Assembly (NCBI GenBank): GCA_002373815.1
Contig: DFKH01000051.1
Location: 1-12,121, forward strand
DNA: 12,121 nt
Reading direction: 5' to 3'
Source: Alphaproteobacteria bacterium UBA3650
Lineage (GTDB): Bacteria; Pseudomonadota; Alphaproteobacteria; CAAHEQ01; UBA3637
Shown here: piece after piece, positions 4,842 to 12,121 of the stretch
Layout: each line of letters begins with the position of its first letter
How positions within the stretch are numbered: position 1 is the first letter of the stretch
Notes under the pieces: generated by a model
The model's database searches: none
Told to the model about the DNA's origin: nothing
What the model saw: only the letters and a program-made list of their open reading frames with translations
Program-made: the position numbers and the translations under genes

Positions 4842-6138
4842 ATTTCACAATTTCCCCTTTTAACGCGGTTGCACTTGCACCCGTCACCTTGACGCGCACG
4901 ATTTCGCCGAGCATCTTGACGGGTGCTTTGACAACTGTACCCTGTAAATAAGGACTGTATCCCACCAATTGCCCACGCACCTTGCCTTTTTCCGTTAGCA
5001 AGACATCAAATTCTTTACCCACAGTTGCTTCATTAAAGGCCTTTTGTTGCTTCAATAATAATGCTTGCAACTTCATCAACCGCTTTGTTTTTACATCTTC
5101 CGGAATCTGATTTTTCATCAAACTGGCCGGCGTCCCAGGACGTGCACTAAATTTAAAAGAATAAGAACTTGCATACCCCACTCGTTCCACAAGGCGCAAC
5201 GTATCTTCAAACTCCGCCTCAGTTTCCCCCGGAAAGCCCACAATAAAATCAGAAGAAATAGCAATATCAGGGCGAACCTTACGAAATTTTGCCACAATCT
5301 TTTCATACTCTTTAACGGTGTATTGACGATTCATCGCCTTCAACACACGATCATTTCCCGATTGTATTGGTAAATGAATATAGGGCATCAATTTAGGCGT
5401 ATCTTTGTGTGCGTCAATCAAATTTTGTGTCATCTCGCTGGGGTAAGAGGTTGTATAGCGAATCCGCTTCAATCCTCGAATTTTGGCAACTTCACGAATG
5501 ACATCTCCCAAATCTTTACCTTCATCTCCATGCCATCCATTGACATTTTGACCCAATAGCATAATTTCTTTTGCCCCTGCCTTCACAAGTGCCTTGGCCT
5601 CAGCGACAATTTCCTTCATGGGGCGAGAATATTCACACCCTCGTGTATAAGGTACAACACAGTAAGAACAAAAGTGATCACATCCTTCTTGAACAGCCAA
5701 AAAGGCCGCCGCAGAACTTTTTTGAGGATCTGGCAAATAATCAAACTTTGACTCTGCAGGAAAATCTGCTTGAATGACACGACCGTTTTTACGATTATAC
5801 TTGGCAATCAATTCAGGGAGTTGATGGTAATTTTGTGGTCCAACAGCAATATCTATCAATTTTGAACGACGCAAAATTTCTGCACCATCTGCTTGAACCA
5901 CACAACCCGCCACAACAACAAGAGCATTTTTCTTTTTTAATTGTGCCAACCGCCCTAATTCAGAAAACAATTTCTCACTAGCCTTTTCTCGAATATGGCA
6001 TGTATTCACCAAAATTACATCTGCTTTGTCGGGTTCTTCTGTTTCTTTAAACCCATGCACACTTAACGCATCCCGCATTCGCGCGGAATCATACACATTC
6101 ATTTGGCAACCGAAAGTTTTAATAAAAAGCTTTGGCAT
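4840..6138 (-). CDS. miaB: tRNA-2-methylthio-N6-dimethylallyladenosine synthase MiaB
   Basis: The 432-residue radical-SAM methylthiotransferase converts i6A37 to ms2i6A37 in tRNAs that read UNN codons. All three domains are present: the N-terminal MTTase domain with the three auxiliary-cluster cysteines Cys11 (FGCQMN), Cys47 (NTCHIREKA) and Cys79 (VAGCV); the radical-SAM domain with CDHFCSYC (Cys153, Cys157, Cys160) followed by VVPYTRG; and a C-terminal TRAM domain (about 370-432). 'TFGCQMNVYDS' and 'NTCHIREKA' favour MiaB over MtaB or RimO. The start overlaps the end of the Sel1-repeat gene by 20 nt, so it is the last gene of a three-gene operon. In many alphaproteobacteria miaB lies directly before phoH; here the RNA and prepilin cassette intervenes. 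Confidence 0.96.
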   Translation of the reverse strand: MPKLFIKTFGCQMNVYDSARMRDALSVHGFKETEEPDKADVILVNTCHIREKASEKLFSELGRLAQLKKKNALVVVAGCVVQADGAEILRRSKLIDIAVGPQNYHQLPELIAKYNRKNGRVIQADFPAESKFDYLPDPQKSSAAAFLAVQEGCDHFCSYCVVPYTRGCEYSRPMKEIVAEAKALVKAGAKEIMLLGQNVNGWHGDEGKDLGDVIREVAKIRGLKRIRYTTSYPSEMTQNLIDAHKDTPKLMPYIHLPIQSGNDRVLKAMNRQYTVKEYEKIVAKFRKVRPDIAISSDFIVGFPGETEAEFEDTLRLVERVGYASSYSFKFSARPGTPASLMKNQIPEDVKTKRLMKLQALLLKQQKAFNEATVGKEFDVLLTEKGKVRGQLVGYSPYLQGTVVKAPVKMLGEIVRVKVTGASATALKGEIVK

Positions 6139-6877
6139 TCTCTTGATCCTGCTGTTGTTTTAAAACCACTTTTTCTTGAAAAGCTTTTAATAATTGGCTC
6201 CGTTTAAAGGCATCTACTTGACCATTTGCTGGATACAATGTGTCCGAAAATTCTCGATATTCCGCTTCCGATAAAATCTGTCGTGCCATCTCCAACAATT
6301 TCCGCTTTTTCCACGCAGTGGCCTGCTTCATCAATAACTTCTTCTTTTCATCGTCAATCTTATAATTTTTAAACAAATTAGATGCATAAGCAGGAGCTTG
6401 CTTTACTTTCGTTGGGTAATACCATTTATTAGCAACTTTTTCATTGGCCAATAGCAACAATACATATGGATGAATAAATTCTCCTTTAAAATCATCGTGA
6501 TAATTGCCATTCAAAGCTGGCATAGGAATAATTGCATTCATGTATTCATGCATCGAGCGACGTCCCCCACGATCACGATCCAATTCCATGTACATCTGAG
6601 CCAACCTTGCTTGAGATTCAGCATTTCCATTATCTGCCGACAATTGATAATAATACAACGCCTTTTGAACGTCTCTGGGAACAGCGGTTGTTCCTTTATC
6701 ATAAATACCAGCTAATTTAGCTTGAGCCACATCATCATTCATTCCCTCTGCACAACTCTTATAAAGAGTTAAAGCAGACTCTTCTCGCAATGTGCCCAGC
6801 AAAGATTCAGAAAAATAACAAAACGCCCAACAAGATGTACTAACAAGTAACATCAAAAAAATGACTATACGCTTCAT
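6119..6877 (-). CDS. Secreted Sel1-like repeat (SLR/TPR) protein
   Basis: The 252-residue protein has a signal peptide (basic MKR, hydrophobic 4-14, likely cleavage after CWA, about residue 18). Sel1-like repeats follow: AQAKLAGIYDKGTTAVPRDVQKALYYYQLSADNGN is a classic unit at about 51-85, followed by a second, AESQARLAQMYMEL. The C-terminal half is Lys/Glu/Gln-rich and predicted helical. SLR proteins are usually scaffolds for protein-protein contacts; no catalytic motif is seen. Cys16 and Cys20 sit at the signal-peptide end, but the context (STSC) is not a convincing lipobox. AAGGGGG lies a few bases before the ATG. It is 14 nt after the zinc-ribbon gene and overlaps miaB by 20 nt. Its partner and role are unknown. 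Confidence 0.75.
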   Translation of the reverse strand: MKRIVIFLMLLVSTSCWAFCYFSESLLGTLREESALTLYKSCAEGMNDDVAQAKLAGIYDKGTTAVPRDVQKALYYYQLSADNGNAESQARLAQMYMELDRDRGGRRSMHEYMNAIIPMPALNGNYHDDFKGEFIHPYVLLLLANEKVANKWYYPTKVKQAPAYASNLFKNYKIDDEKKKLLMKQATAWKKRKLLEMARQILSEAEYREFSDTLYPANGQVDAFKRSQLLKAFQEKVVLKQQQDQENAKAFY

Positions 6878-6891
6878 TTATCCCCCTTGTA

Positions 6892-7698
6892 TTAAAATGT
6901 GACATCAACCCATTGAACACCATCTGGCGCTGGTTGATATGATCCAAAAAAAGGCCTCTCCTCTCCGGCCATTAAAATGGAATCAGTTAAATAAATCTCT
7001 TTTTCAAACAAAATAGCTCCCTCTGCATTGTAAGCAATCGCACGAACCTTTGGTGGCAATTTCATCAAAGAGGAAGTTCCATTTTTCAAAACACCCTCTA
7101 TACGAATAACAGGCGTTGGATCTAATCTTTTTTCAAAACGGACAGATTGAATCTGTGGCAACAAAATCGTTTCAGGAGTTTCCTCCACATATGATGTCAT
7201 GGGCGTTTTGTCTTTATGATCAGAAACGCTTTCTTGAGGTTTGGTGCCAGATTCATTGACGACCTTTGCAGTTTGAGAAACTGGCATCGTTAATTTAGGC
7301 GAAAAAGTGTCAAACAAAAGATCTCTGTAAAAAACAGCAACACCTAAAAGTCCTAATAACAATAGCAAACTAATAACCGCCATCCAAGAAGCCACCGAAT
7401 TTTTGGATTCAGGTTCCACAGAGGCGACTGGCATAAATGGTTGTGGCACATCATCTTGAAAGACAGGTTGATCTTCAAAAACTTTTTTCTCATCACACGT
7501 AACAACCGTTTGTCCCGAACTAGACGCAACACCTTCTGAAGAAAAATCAGCCTTATTTTTCTCAGAATTAAACTGATTTTCTTCGTTCAAGGCAAATACT
7601 GTTTGACATTGAGAACATTTAAGTTTTCGACCTACTGTCAAATGGACTTCATCTGGAATTTGATATTCTGCAGAACATTTTGGACATGTAATCAACAT
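6892..7698 (-). CDS. MJ0042-type zinc-ribbon membrane protein with DUF3426-like domain
   Basis: The 268-residue protein starts with a zinc ribbon, CPKC at residues 5-8 and CSQC at 28-31, in the MJ0042 pattern (M-I-CP-C...Y.IPD......R.LKCS.C...F). A polar, probably disordered stretch to about residue 102 follows, then one transmembrane helix (about 103-124, rich in Leu) and a periplasmic C-terminal domain (about 185-268). That domain resembles DUF3426 ('IRIEGVLKNGTSS..KLPPKVRAIAYNAEGAILFEKEIYL'), a beta-sandwich often fused to this ribbon. In alphaproteobacteria this gene commonly stands divergent from ftsE, as here, which suggests a link to division or envelope work, but its function is not established. 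It is the first gene of the operon with the Sel1-repeat gene and miaB; GGGAAAG precedes the ATG. Confidence 0.8.
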   Translation of the reverse strand: MLITCPKCSAEYQIPDEVHLTVGRKLKCSQCQTVFALNEENQFNSEKNKADFSSEGVASSSGQTVVTCDEKKVFEDQPVFQDDVPQPFMPVASVEPESKNSVASWMAVISLLLLLGLLGVAVFYRDLLFDTFSPKLTMPVSQTAKVVNESGTKPQESVSDHKDKTPMTSYVEETPETILLPQIQSVRFEKRLDPTPVIRIEGVLKNGTSSLMKLPPKVRAIAYNAEGAILFEKEIYLTDSILMAGEERPFFGSYQPAPDGVQWVDVTF

Positions 7699-7714
7699 TT
7701 TTATCTTTCCCTTT

Positions 7715-7743
7715 TTTAAAAAATAGTGTAAATATAATATAAC
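7715..7743 (+). promoter_or_regulatory. Possible promoter of the ftsE operon
   Basis: TTTAAA (7715-7720) and TATAAC (7738-7743) are 17 bp apart; a perfect TATAAT at 7733-7738 lacks a matching -35. The region is so AT-rich that chance matches are likely. It overlaps the oppositely directed promoter at 7736-7764. Confidence 0.35.
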
Positions 7744-7764
7744 CTAAGAAAAAAAAAGATACAA
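7736..7764 (-). promoter_or_regulatory. Probable promoter of the zinc-ribbon / Sel1 / miaB operon
   Basis: On the minus strand TTGTAT (7764-7759) is followed after 17 bp by TATATT (7741-7736), 3 of 6 and 5 of 6 matches to consensus. It lies in the 93-bp divergent region between this operon and ftsE. Confidence 0.5.
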
Positions 7765-7791
7765 CTTTTTTTATGAATCAGAGGAGGAAAA

Positions 7792-8535
7792 ATGCCAAAT
7801 AACGAAAATCTATCGCCATTTATAGCAGAATTTAATGGCGTATCGTTACGCTACAACAAAGGCCCAGAAATTTTAAAAGACATCAATTTTTCATTATCTC
7901 CTGGTTCATTTCACTTCATGACAGGGGAAAGTGGCGCCGGAAAAACGTCTCTACTCAGCTTACTTTATCTACATCTTGAGCCGACAAAAGGCCGAGTACG
8001 TCTGCTGGGACAGGCCATTGATACCATGTCCCGCTCTACCAAAGCACAGGTGCGTCGACAAATAGGTGTCGTTTTCCAAGATTACCACCTGTTAAACCAC
8101 CTAAATGCTTTTGACAATGTGGCTTTACCATTAAGACTTGCAGGCGAAAAGGAAACTGAAATCAAAAAACATGTATCAGAATTATTGGCATGGGTAGGAC
8201 TTGAAAAACAAATAAAATCTTATCCAGAAGAATTGTCTGGTGGAGAACAACAACGCATTGCCATAGCACGTGCAGTTATTCACAAACCAACACTTTTATT
8301 GGCTGATGAACCAACGGGAAATGTAGATGATGCCATGGCCAAACGGTTGATGTACCTATTCTTAGAATTAAACAAACTAGGAACAACGGTCGTGGTAGCA
8401 ACACATAATGTAGGGCTCGTTAAAAATTTCCATTTCCCTCAATTACATTTGGCAGATGGACATTTAAAAATTATTCCTGCTGCTGATTCTTATTCCGACA
8501 TAACAAATAAACTATTCAAAAGGGAGGAAAAATAA
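7792..8535 (+). CDS. ftsE: Cell-division ATP-binding protein FtsE
   Basis: The 247-residue ABC ATPase has every nucleotide-binding motif: Walker A GESGAGKT (45-52), Q-loop VVFQDYHLL (Gln96), signature LSGGEQQRIAIARA (148-161), Walker B LLLADEPTG (168-176) and H-loop THN (His205). 'FQDYHLLNHLNAFDNVALPLRLAG' is characteristic of FtsE. With FtsX it forms the inner-membrane complex that gates periplasmic murein hydrolases at the septum. A strong GAGGAGG site (7781-7787) lies 4 nt before the ATG. The stop overlaps the ftsX start by one base (TAATG), the usual coupling for this pair. The C-terminus after residue 225 is short and lysine-containing. Confidence 0.95.
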   Translation: MPNNENLSPFIAEFNGVSLRYNKGPEILKDINFSLSPGSFHFMTGESGAGKTSLLSLLYLHLEPTKGRVRLLGQAIDTMSRSTKAQVRRQIGVVFQDYHLLNHLNAFDNVALPLRLAGEKETEIKKHVSELLAWVGLEKQIKSYPEELSGGEQQRIAIARAVIHKPTLLLADEPTGNVDDAMAKRLMYLFLELNKLGTTVVVATHNVGLVKNFHFPQLHLADGHLKIIPAADSYSDITNKLFKREEK

Positions 8536-9425
8536 TGGCAAAAAGATCAGATTTTTTATTCAGCAAAGAATCATCCCACTTTTTCTTACCTTGGATTTGT
8601 GCTTTGATGGTTTTTATTGCAACACTTGTTTTGGCCGGAGGCATCGCAACCCACAATTCATTAAAGCTTTGGCAAAAGAGTGTAGCCGAATCTTTAACAG
8701 TCCAAATTCCAACGTATAATGAAGAAGGAAAACCTCGGGAGGAGTTAGTCTATCGCGACATTGAAAATGCCCTAATGTTGCTAAGAACAACACCAGGCGT
8801 CCTAGGAGCTATCGTCTTAAATGATGATCAAATGCAAGATTTAATGACGCCTTGGTTGGGATCTGATGCCGTCGTTTCACAGTTGCCATTACCAAAACTA
8901 ATTGACGTATCAGTTGATGCAGCACACCCTCCTGTACTAGAACAATTAAAAGCTGATTTAGCCGCTTCCGTACCAGATGCTGTATTAGATAGTCATCGCT
9001 TGTGGTTAGGTGATTTGGTGCGTTTTGCTAACGCTCTATTGACCTTAATTGGTCTTATCTTAATCCTGCTATTTGCGACAGTAGCGATTACTGTTGTTTA
9101 TACGACGAATGCCTCCTTATCCATTCAAGAACACATTTTATCCTTGGTACATATGTTAGGCGCTCAGGATTTATACATCACCAACCGTTACGCTTGGCAC
9201 AACTTCAAAGTTGCTTTGACAGGTAGTCTGATTGGTTTTGTTTTAGCCTTACCTATAATGTTTGGTATTTCCATATTTTTGAAATCTGTTTCTGGGCAAA
9301 TTCTTCAAAGTTCATTAACATCAGTACAATGGTGCTATTTAGTTCTTGTTCCAGCTAGTGTTGCCTTGCTTACTTTTTTAACAACCTTTAAAACTGTGTG
9401 GAAATTTTTAAGAAGATTTTTATGA
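8535..9425 (+). CDS. ftsX: Cell-division protein FtsX
   Basis: The 296-residue permease-like protein has the FtsX layout: a cytoplasmic N-terminus, TM1 (about 17-37), a large periplasmic domain (about 40-160), then TM2 (about 166-190), TM3 (about 226-248) and TM4 (about 266-286). The conserved loop after TM2 reads IQEHILSLVHMLGAQDLYI, the family's 'coupling' segment that contacts FtsE. The periplasmic domain is where FtsX normally recruits a hydrolase activator (EnvC in E. coli); which partner applies here is unknown. AGGGAGG (8521-8527) is 7 nt upstream of the ATG, within the ftsE end. Its TGA overlaps the next gene's ATG (ATGA). Confidence 0.93.
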   Translation: MAKRSDFLFSKESSHFFLPWICALMVFIATLVLAGGIATHNSLKLWQKSVAESLTVQIPTYNEEGKPREELVYRDIENALMLLRTTPGVLGAIVLNDDQMQDLMTPWLGSDAVVSQLPLPKLIDVSVDAAHPPVLEQLKADLAASVPDAVLDSHRLWLGDLVRFANALLTLIGLILILLFATVAITVVYTTNASLSIQEHILSLVHMLGAQDLYITNRYAWHNFKVALTGSLIGFVLALPIMFGISIFLKSVSGQILQSSLTSVQWCYLVLVPASVALLTFLTTFKTVWKFLRRFL

Positions 9426-10009
9426 TAAAACAACTGTTTAGTTTTATTTTTTATCCTTTAGCAATCCTGCTTCCTTTGTGGTTGATTGGTTTTGGTATTT
9501 TTGTCCTTTATGTATTTACCTTTCATTTTGCACAGGATACACACACAGATGCAATCGTGGCATGGACGGGCGGAAATTATCGAATTCAAACAGCTATTTC
9601 TTTATTAGAAAACGAACACGCCGATAAGTTATTGATCTCTGGCGTAAATAAGAATGCAAAGCCCCATTCTTTTTTGGGTAACATTCATCCAGATCTTCTC
9701 TCTAAAATTGATTTAGGATATCAGGCAACAACAACAGAAGGGAATGCCTCAGAAACAGCCGATTGGGTTTACAAAAACAAACTAAAATCTATTATCTTAG
9801 TCACAAGTTTCTATCATATGCCTCGAAGCTTGTTAGAATTACGTCAAGCCTTACCAAATGTTACTGTCTATCCGCACCCTATTTGGCCAAAAGATTTTGC
9901 AGAATCCACTAAATGGATGCACACACGCGCCGCTTTTCATTTGTTTGTTGAATATCATAAATTTTTGTGTGTTAAATTATACTATCTATTGAAAGGTCTC
10001 ATGAGATGA
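9422..10009 (+). CDS. DUF218 membrane protein (YdcF/ElyC-like)
   Basis: The 195-residue protein has one N-terminal transmembrane helix (about 10-34) and a DUF218 domain: DAIVAWTGGNYRIQTAISLL (43-62), ADKLLISGVN (67-76), TTEGNASETADWV (about 104-116) and SIILVTSFYHMPRSLLELR (about 123-141). ElyC/SanA/YdcF relatives act in the envelope, and ElyC affects peptidoglycan assembly and lipid-carrier metabolism; the biochemistry is not settled. I chose the ATG at 9422 because it forms the ATGA overlap with ftsX and AAGAAG lies just upstream. An ATG at 9398, inside ftsX, would add 8 residues without a ribosome-binding site. Its own stop overlaps plsC by 4 nt (ATGA). Confidence 0.85.
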   Translation: MIKQLFSFIFYPLAILLPLWLIGFGIFVLYVFTFHFAQDTHTDAIVAWTGGNYRIQTAISLLENEHADKLLISGVNKNAKPHSFLGNIHPDLLSKIDLGYQATTTEGNASETADWVYKNKLKSIILVTSFYHMPRSLLELRQALPNVTVYPHPIWPKDFAESTKWMHTRAAFHLFVEYHKFLCVKLYYLLKGLMR

Positions 10010-10737
10010 TTTGGTTACGATCAATTTTATTTACCATTGTATATTATATATACTCAGCAATCGTTTTTATTTTAATGATTCCAACGTTTATTTTACCACG
10101 CAAATGGGCAATGATTATGCCTATCGTTTGGACGAGTGGTGGAACCTATTTACTACGATGGATTTGTGGTATCAGAATTAAAATTGAAGGGCAAGAAAAT
10201 TTACCTCAAAAATCTGGTTATATTGTCGCCTCCAAACACCAATCAGCAATGGAAACAAACATTTTTCACAATCTTGTTCCCGATACTTTTTATGTTTTTA
10301 AACAATCCTTGCTTTGGGTTCCACTTGCAGGTCTTTATGGCCTTAAAACAGGATGTTTGCCAATTGATAGAAAAGGAGGCGGACTCGCTTTACGCAAAAT
10401 GTTCAAGGGAGCCGTCAAACGATTTCAAGCAGGTCAAAACATGGTAATTTTCCCAGAAGGCACCCGAACAAAACCTGGAGAGGAAACAACAAAACCATAT
10501 AGTCCTGGCATCGCCCTTATTTATGAACATTGCAATGTGCCTGTTGTGCCTGTTGCCTTGAATACGGGATATTGTTGGCCTAAAAACAGTTTTAAGCGCA
10601 TTCCAGGAACCGTCACTGTTCGAATTCTACCACCCATTCAACCGGGATTACCAAAACGAGACTTCCTAAAAATATTGCAACACACCATTGAAGAAGAACA
10701 AAAGAAACTGCCCAATCCATACACCTACAAAGGATAA
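10006..10737 (+). CDS. plsC: 1-acyl-sn-glycerol-3-phosphate acyltransferase PlsC
   Basis: The 243-residue acyltransferase converts lysophosphatidic acid to phosphatidic acid at the inner membrane. It has a hydrophobic N-terminal anchor (about 8-30) and the family blocks: SKHQSAME (block I; His78, with Glu83 instead of the usual Asp in H-x4-D), GCLPIDRKG (block II, about 116-124) and VIFPEGTRTKPGE (block III, about 147-159), followed by a block IV-like VPVVPVALNTG. An H-x4-E catalytic dyad is known in some family members, so this is a variant rather than a defect. The start overlaps the DUF218 gene by 4 nt and the stop is 2 nt before the anmK-like ATG. Confidence 0.93.
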   Translation: MIWLRSILFTIVYYIYSAIVFILMIPTFILPRKWAMIMPIVWTSGGTYLLRWICGIRIKIEGQENLPQKSGYIVASKHQSAMETNIFHNLVPDTFYVFKQSLLWVPLAGLYGLKTGCLPIDRKGGGLALRKMFKGAVKRFQAGQNMVIFPEGTRTKPGEETTKPYSPGIALIYEHCNVPVVPVALNTGYCWPKNSFKRIPGTVTVRILPPIQPGLPKRDFLKILQHTIEEEQKKLPNPYTYKG

Positions 10738-10739
10738 AC

Positions 10740-11831
10740 ATGCAACTACAAAACAAAACAGTATTGGGACTTTATTCTGATCCATCTGCTCTTGCGATTG
10801 AATTAGCTGTCATTGAAACGGATGGGCTGGATATCACAAAAGTCCATCAAACACGTTTTTGCCCCTATCCTCATGAACTACGAGAACAGTTGCTTACATA
10901 TACTACCCAAAAACAACCTGATCCCAATTTTTTTAATCAACTGAATCACGATGTCACACAATTTTTCATCCAATCTGCCAAAGAGCTAATGGAAGAGTTA
11001 TTTCCTCAAAAAATTGACATTGATTTAATCGCGTTATCAGGCCACACAGCACAACATAATCCAGCACAAAAAATTCATTTTAATTTTGGGGATGCTCAAA
11101 TGATAGCAAATGCTTTAAAAAAGCCTGTGGCACACCATTTTGTAAAAGAGGACTTGAACGCCGGAGGTGTTGGCTCTCCCTTATTGACAACATTTTGGGC
11201 AGTTTTATGTCAAAAAGTGGAAAAACCCGTTGCTATAGTAGCATTAGGAGGTATCTCTCACCTTGTTTATATTGGTCCTGTTGGCGAATTAGTTGGTTTT
11301 GATATTGGTGTCGGTCTTTCCTTACTAGATAGATGGGTATTAAAACACACTGGACAAGAAATAGATTTTAACGGCACACTGGCCGCAAAAGGTAAGGTCG
11401 ATGAACGGGTGTTAAATGCCATCATGCACACAGAATATTTACTTCAAAAGCCTCCTAAATCCGTTCAAAAAGAAAATTTTGCAAATGTCTTAGAGCAAGT
11501 GGAAGGACTTTCTCCTGCAGATGGCGCCGCCACATTAACCGCTTTTGTCACACAATCTATTGTAAAAGCACAACAATTTTTACCTGCTTCACCAGCATTG
11601 TGGATTTTCATTGGAGGTGGCACATATAATCCAACATTGATGTTACAATTAGCACAAGCATTACCCCATATTACAACCGCAAAGGAAACATTGCCATTCA
11701 TGGAAAGTTTAAATGCCATGGGTTTTGCTTTCATCGCCGCTCGTCATTTGATGGGACTACCGATTTCATTTCCAGAAACAACAGGAGTTCATCAACCTCT
11801 TTCAGGGGCTGAAATCACACAACCTGAATAA
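10740..11831 (+). CDS. AnmK-like protein (anhydro-N-acetylmuramic acid kinase family), degenerate motifs
   Basis: The 363-residue product aligns by eye along its length with AnmK, which phosphorylates and opens 1,6-anhydro-MurNAc in peptidoglycan recycling. Recognisable segments are GHTAQHNP (101-108), DLNAGGVGSPL (138-148), VALGGISHLVYIG (168-179), GFDIGVGLSLLDRW (186-199), PPKSVQKENF (238-247), FIGGGTYNP (290-298) and a tail ending LMGLPISFPETTG. Key positions differ from active AnmK: the N-terminal phosphate-binding GxMSGTSxDG is replaced by GLYSDPSALAIE (10-21), HGQT by GHTA, NIGGIAN by ALGGISH, and FDTGPGN by FDIGVGL. The catalytic Asp (Asp188) is kept. It may be a diverged kinase or an inactive homologue. 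AAAGGA precedes the ATG by a short spacer inside the plsC end, and the gene closes the ftsE-ftsX-DUF218-plsC operon. Confidence 0.8.
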   Translation: MQLQNKTVLGLYSDPSALAIELAVIETDGLDITKVHQTRFCPYPHELREQLLTYTTQKQPDPNFFNQLNHDVTQFFIQSAKELMEELFPQKIDIDLIALSGHTAQHNPAQKIHFNFGDAQMIANALKKPVAHHFVKEDLNAGGVGSPLLTTFWAVLCQKVEKPVAIVALGGISHLVYIGPVGELVGFDIGVGLSLLDRWVLKHTGQEIDFNGTLAAKGKVDERVLNAIMHTEYLLQKPPKSVQKENFANVLEQVEGLSPADGAATLTAFVTQSIVKAQQFLPASPALWIFIGGGTYNPTLMLQLAQALPHITTAKETLPFMESLNAMGFAFIAARHLMGLPISFPETTGVHQPLSGAEITQPE

Positions 11832-11836
11832 AATTC

Positions 11837-11865
11837 TTGAACTTCCCTAAAAAAAGCGCTATATT
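11837..11865 (+). promoter_or_regulatory. Probable promoter of the BI-1 family gene
   Basis: TTGAAC (11837-11842) and TATATT (11860-11865) are separated by exactly 17 bp, with 4 of 6 and 5 of 6 matches to consensus. The start point would be near 11872, leaving a leader of about 18 nt with AAGGAGG at 11879-11885. Confidence 0.65.
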
Positions 11866-11889
11866 GCTCATGATATTCAAGGAGGTTAA

Positions 11890-12121
11890 ATGACTCAACA
11901 AGTTTTAAAAGCTGTCCGTAGGGACATAGGTATTCAAAGTTATTTTTCACGCATTTATAATTATATGGGTGGAGGGTTATTGATGTCCGCCTTGATGGCA
12001 TGGTTATCAGTGAAAGAACCCTTATTTAATCTGTTTTACAAAATAAATGAAGGAATGTTGTCCTTGTCAATTTGGGGTTGGATTGCGGTATTTTCACCCC
12101 TAGTAGTTATTTTTCTTATAG
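11890..12121 (+). CDS. BI-1 (Bax inhibitor-1 / YccA-YbhL) family membrane protein, N-terminal part
   Basis: The ORF is open from the ATG at 11890 to the window edge, giving 77 residues. They begin MTQQVLKAVRRDIGIQSYFS and continue with RIYNYMGGGLLMSALMAWL and a second hydrophobic run, WGWIAVFSPLVVIFLI. The 'R-Y-YM..GL..SA..A' start, followed by a short loop and a second helix, matches the N-terminus of bacterial BI-1 family proteins (YccA/YbhL): six- or seven-helix inner-membrane proteins, with calcium-leak activity shown for one bacterial member. A perfect AAGGAGG is 4 nt before the ATG, and the gene has its own promoter. The remainder lies beyond the window. Confidence 0.75.
   Translation, partial: MTQQVLKAVRRDIGIQSYFSRIYNYMGGGLLMSALMAWLSVKEPLFNLFYKINEGMLSLSIWGWIAVFSPLVVIFLI

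Noticed and set aside
9398..9421. ATG at 9398 as start of the DUF218 gene
   Set aside because: It lies inside ftsX without a ribosome-binding site; the ATG at 9422 gives the common ATGA overlap and a normal membrane N-terminus.
10006..10737. PlsC as inactive because block I has Glu instead of Asp
   Set aside because: H-x4-E occurs in functional family members, and blocks II and III are intact.

Overview
The window is AT-rich bacterial DNA with tightly packed genes, no tRNA or rRNA, no CRISPR array and no recognisable transposase. Gene content and order point to an alphaproteobacterium. The miaB / phoH / ybeY / corC neighbourhood and the run 'MJ0042 zinc-ribbon protein, ftsE, ftsX, DUF218 protein, plsC' are both arrangements I associate with that class. 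The prepilin-like protein, with N-terminal motif GRSMVEMLGVLAIIGV, is of a kind I associate with uncultured, often host-associated, AT-rich alphaproteobacteria. That placement is inference from recall, not from a search.

Left part (1-1767, + strand): the last 29 codons of an ORF that may be a Mur-ligase-type protein overlap an LD-carboxypeptidase (S66 family). A membrane-anchored AsmA-like protein follows. A strong bidirectional terminator (1779-1810) separates this unit from the convergent corC operon.

Middle (1809-4102): phoH-ybeY-corC run on the minus strand with junctions that overlap or abut. phoH has its own promoter and encodes an unusually short PhoH. Divergent from it, 3859-4086 carries what looks like a self-contained small RNA gene: a promoter with 17-bp spacing, about 190 nt of strongly base-paired sequence, and a Rho-independent terminator. 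Immediately downstream is a prepilin-like gene (4103-4771). Its leader peptide is lengthened by a 56-bp palindromic repeat element translated in frame. This RNA-plus-prepilin cassette sits between phoH and miaB, which are usually neighbours.

Right of that (4818-7698, minus strand): an operon read as MJ0042 zinc-ribbon membrane protein, Sel1-repeat secreted protein, miaB. From a divergent intergenic region (7699-7791) the + strand operon ftsE-ftsX-DUF218(YdcF/ElyC-like)-plsC-anmK-like runs to 11831, mostly with 1-4 nt overlaps. A BI-1 family membrane protein with its own promoter starts at 11890 and runs off the end.

Functionally, the window is dominated by the cell envelope: peptidoglycan turnover and recycling (LD-carboxypeptidase, AnmK-like, possible Mur ligase), division-linked hydrolase control (FtsEX), phospholipid synthesis (PlsC) and envelope proteins (DUF218, AsmA-like, BI-1). 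It also holds an RNA/translation group (MiaB, YbeY, PhoH). The items most worth a second look are the structured RNA at 3894-4086, the palindromic element inside the prepilin leader, and the degenerate AnmK.
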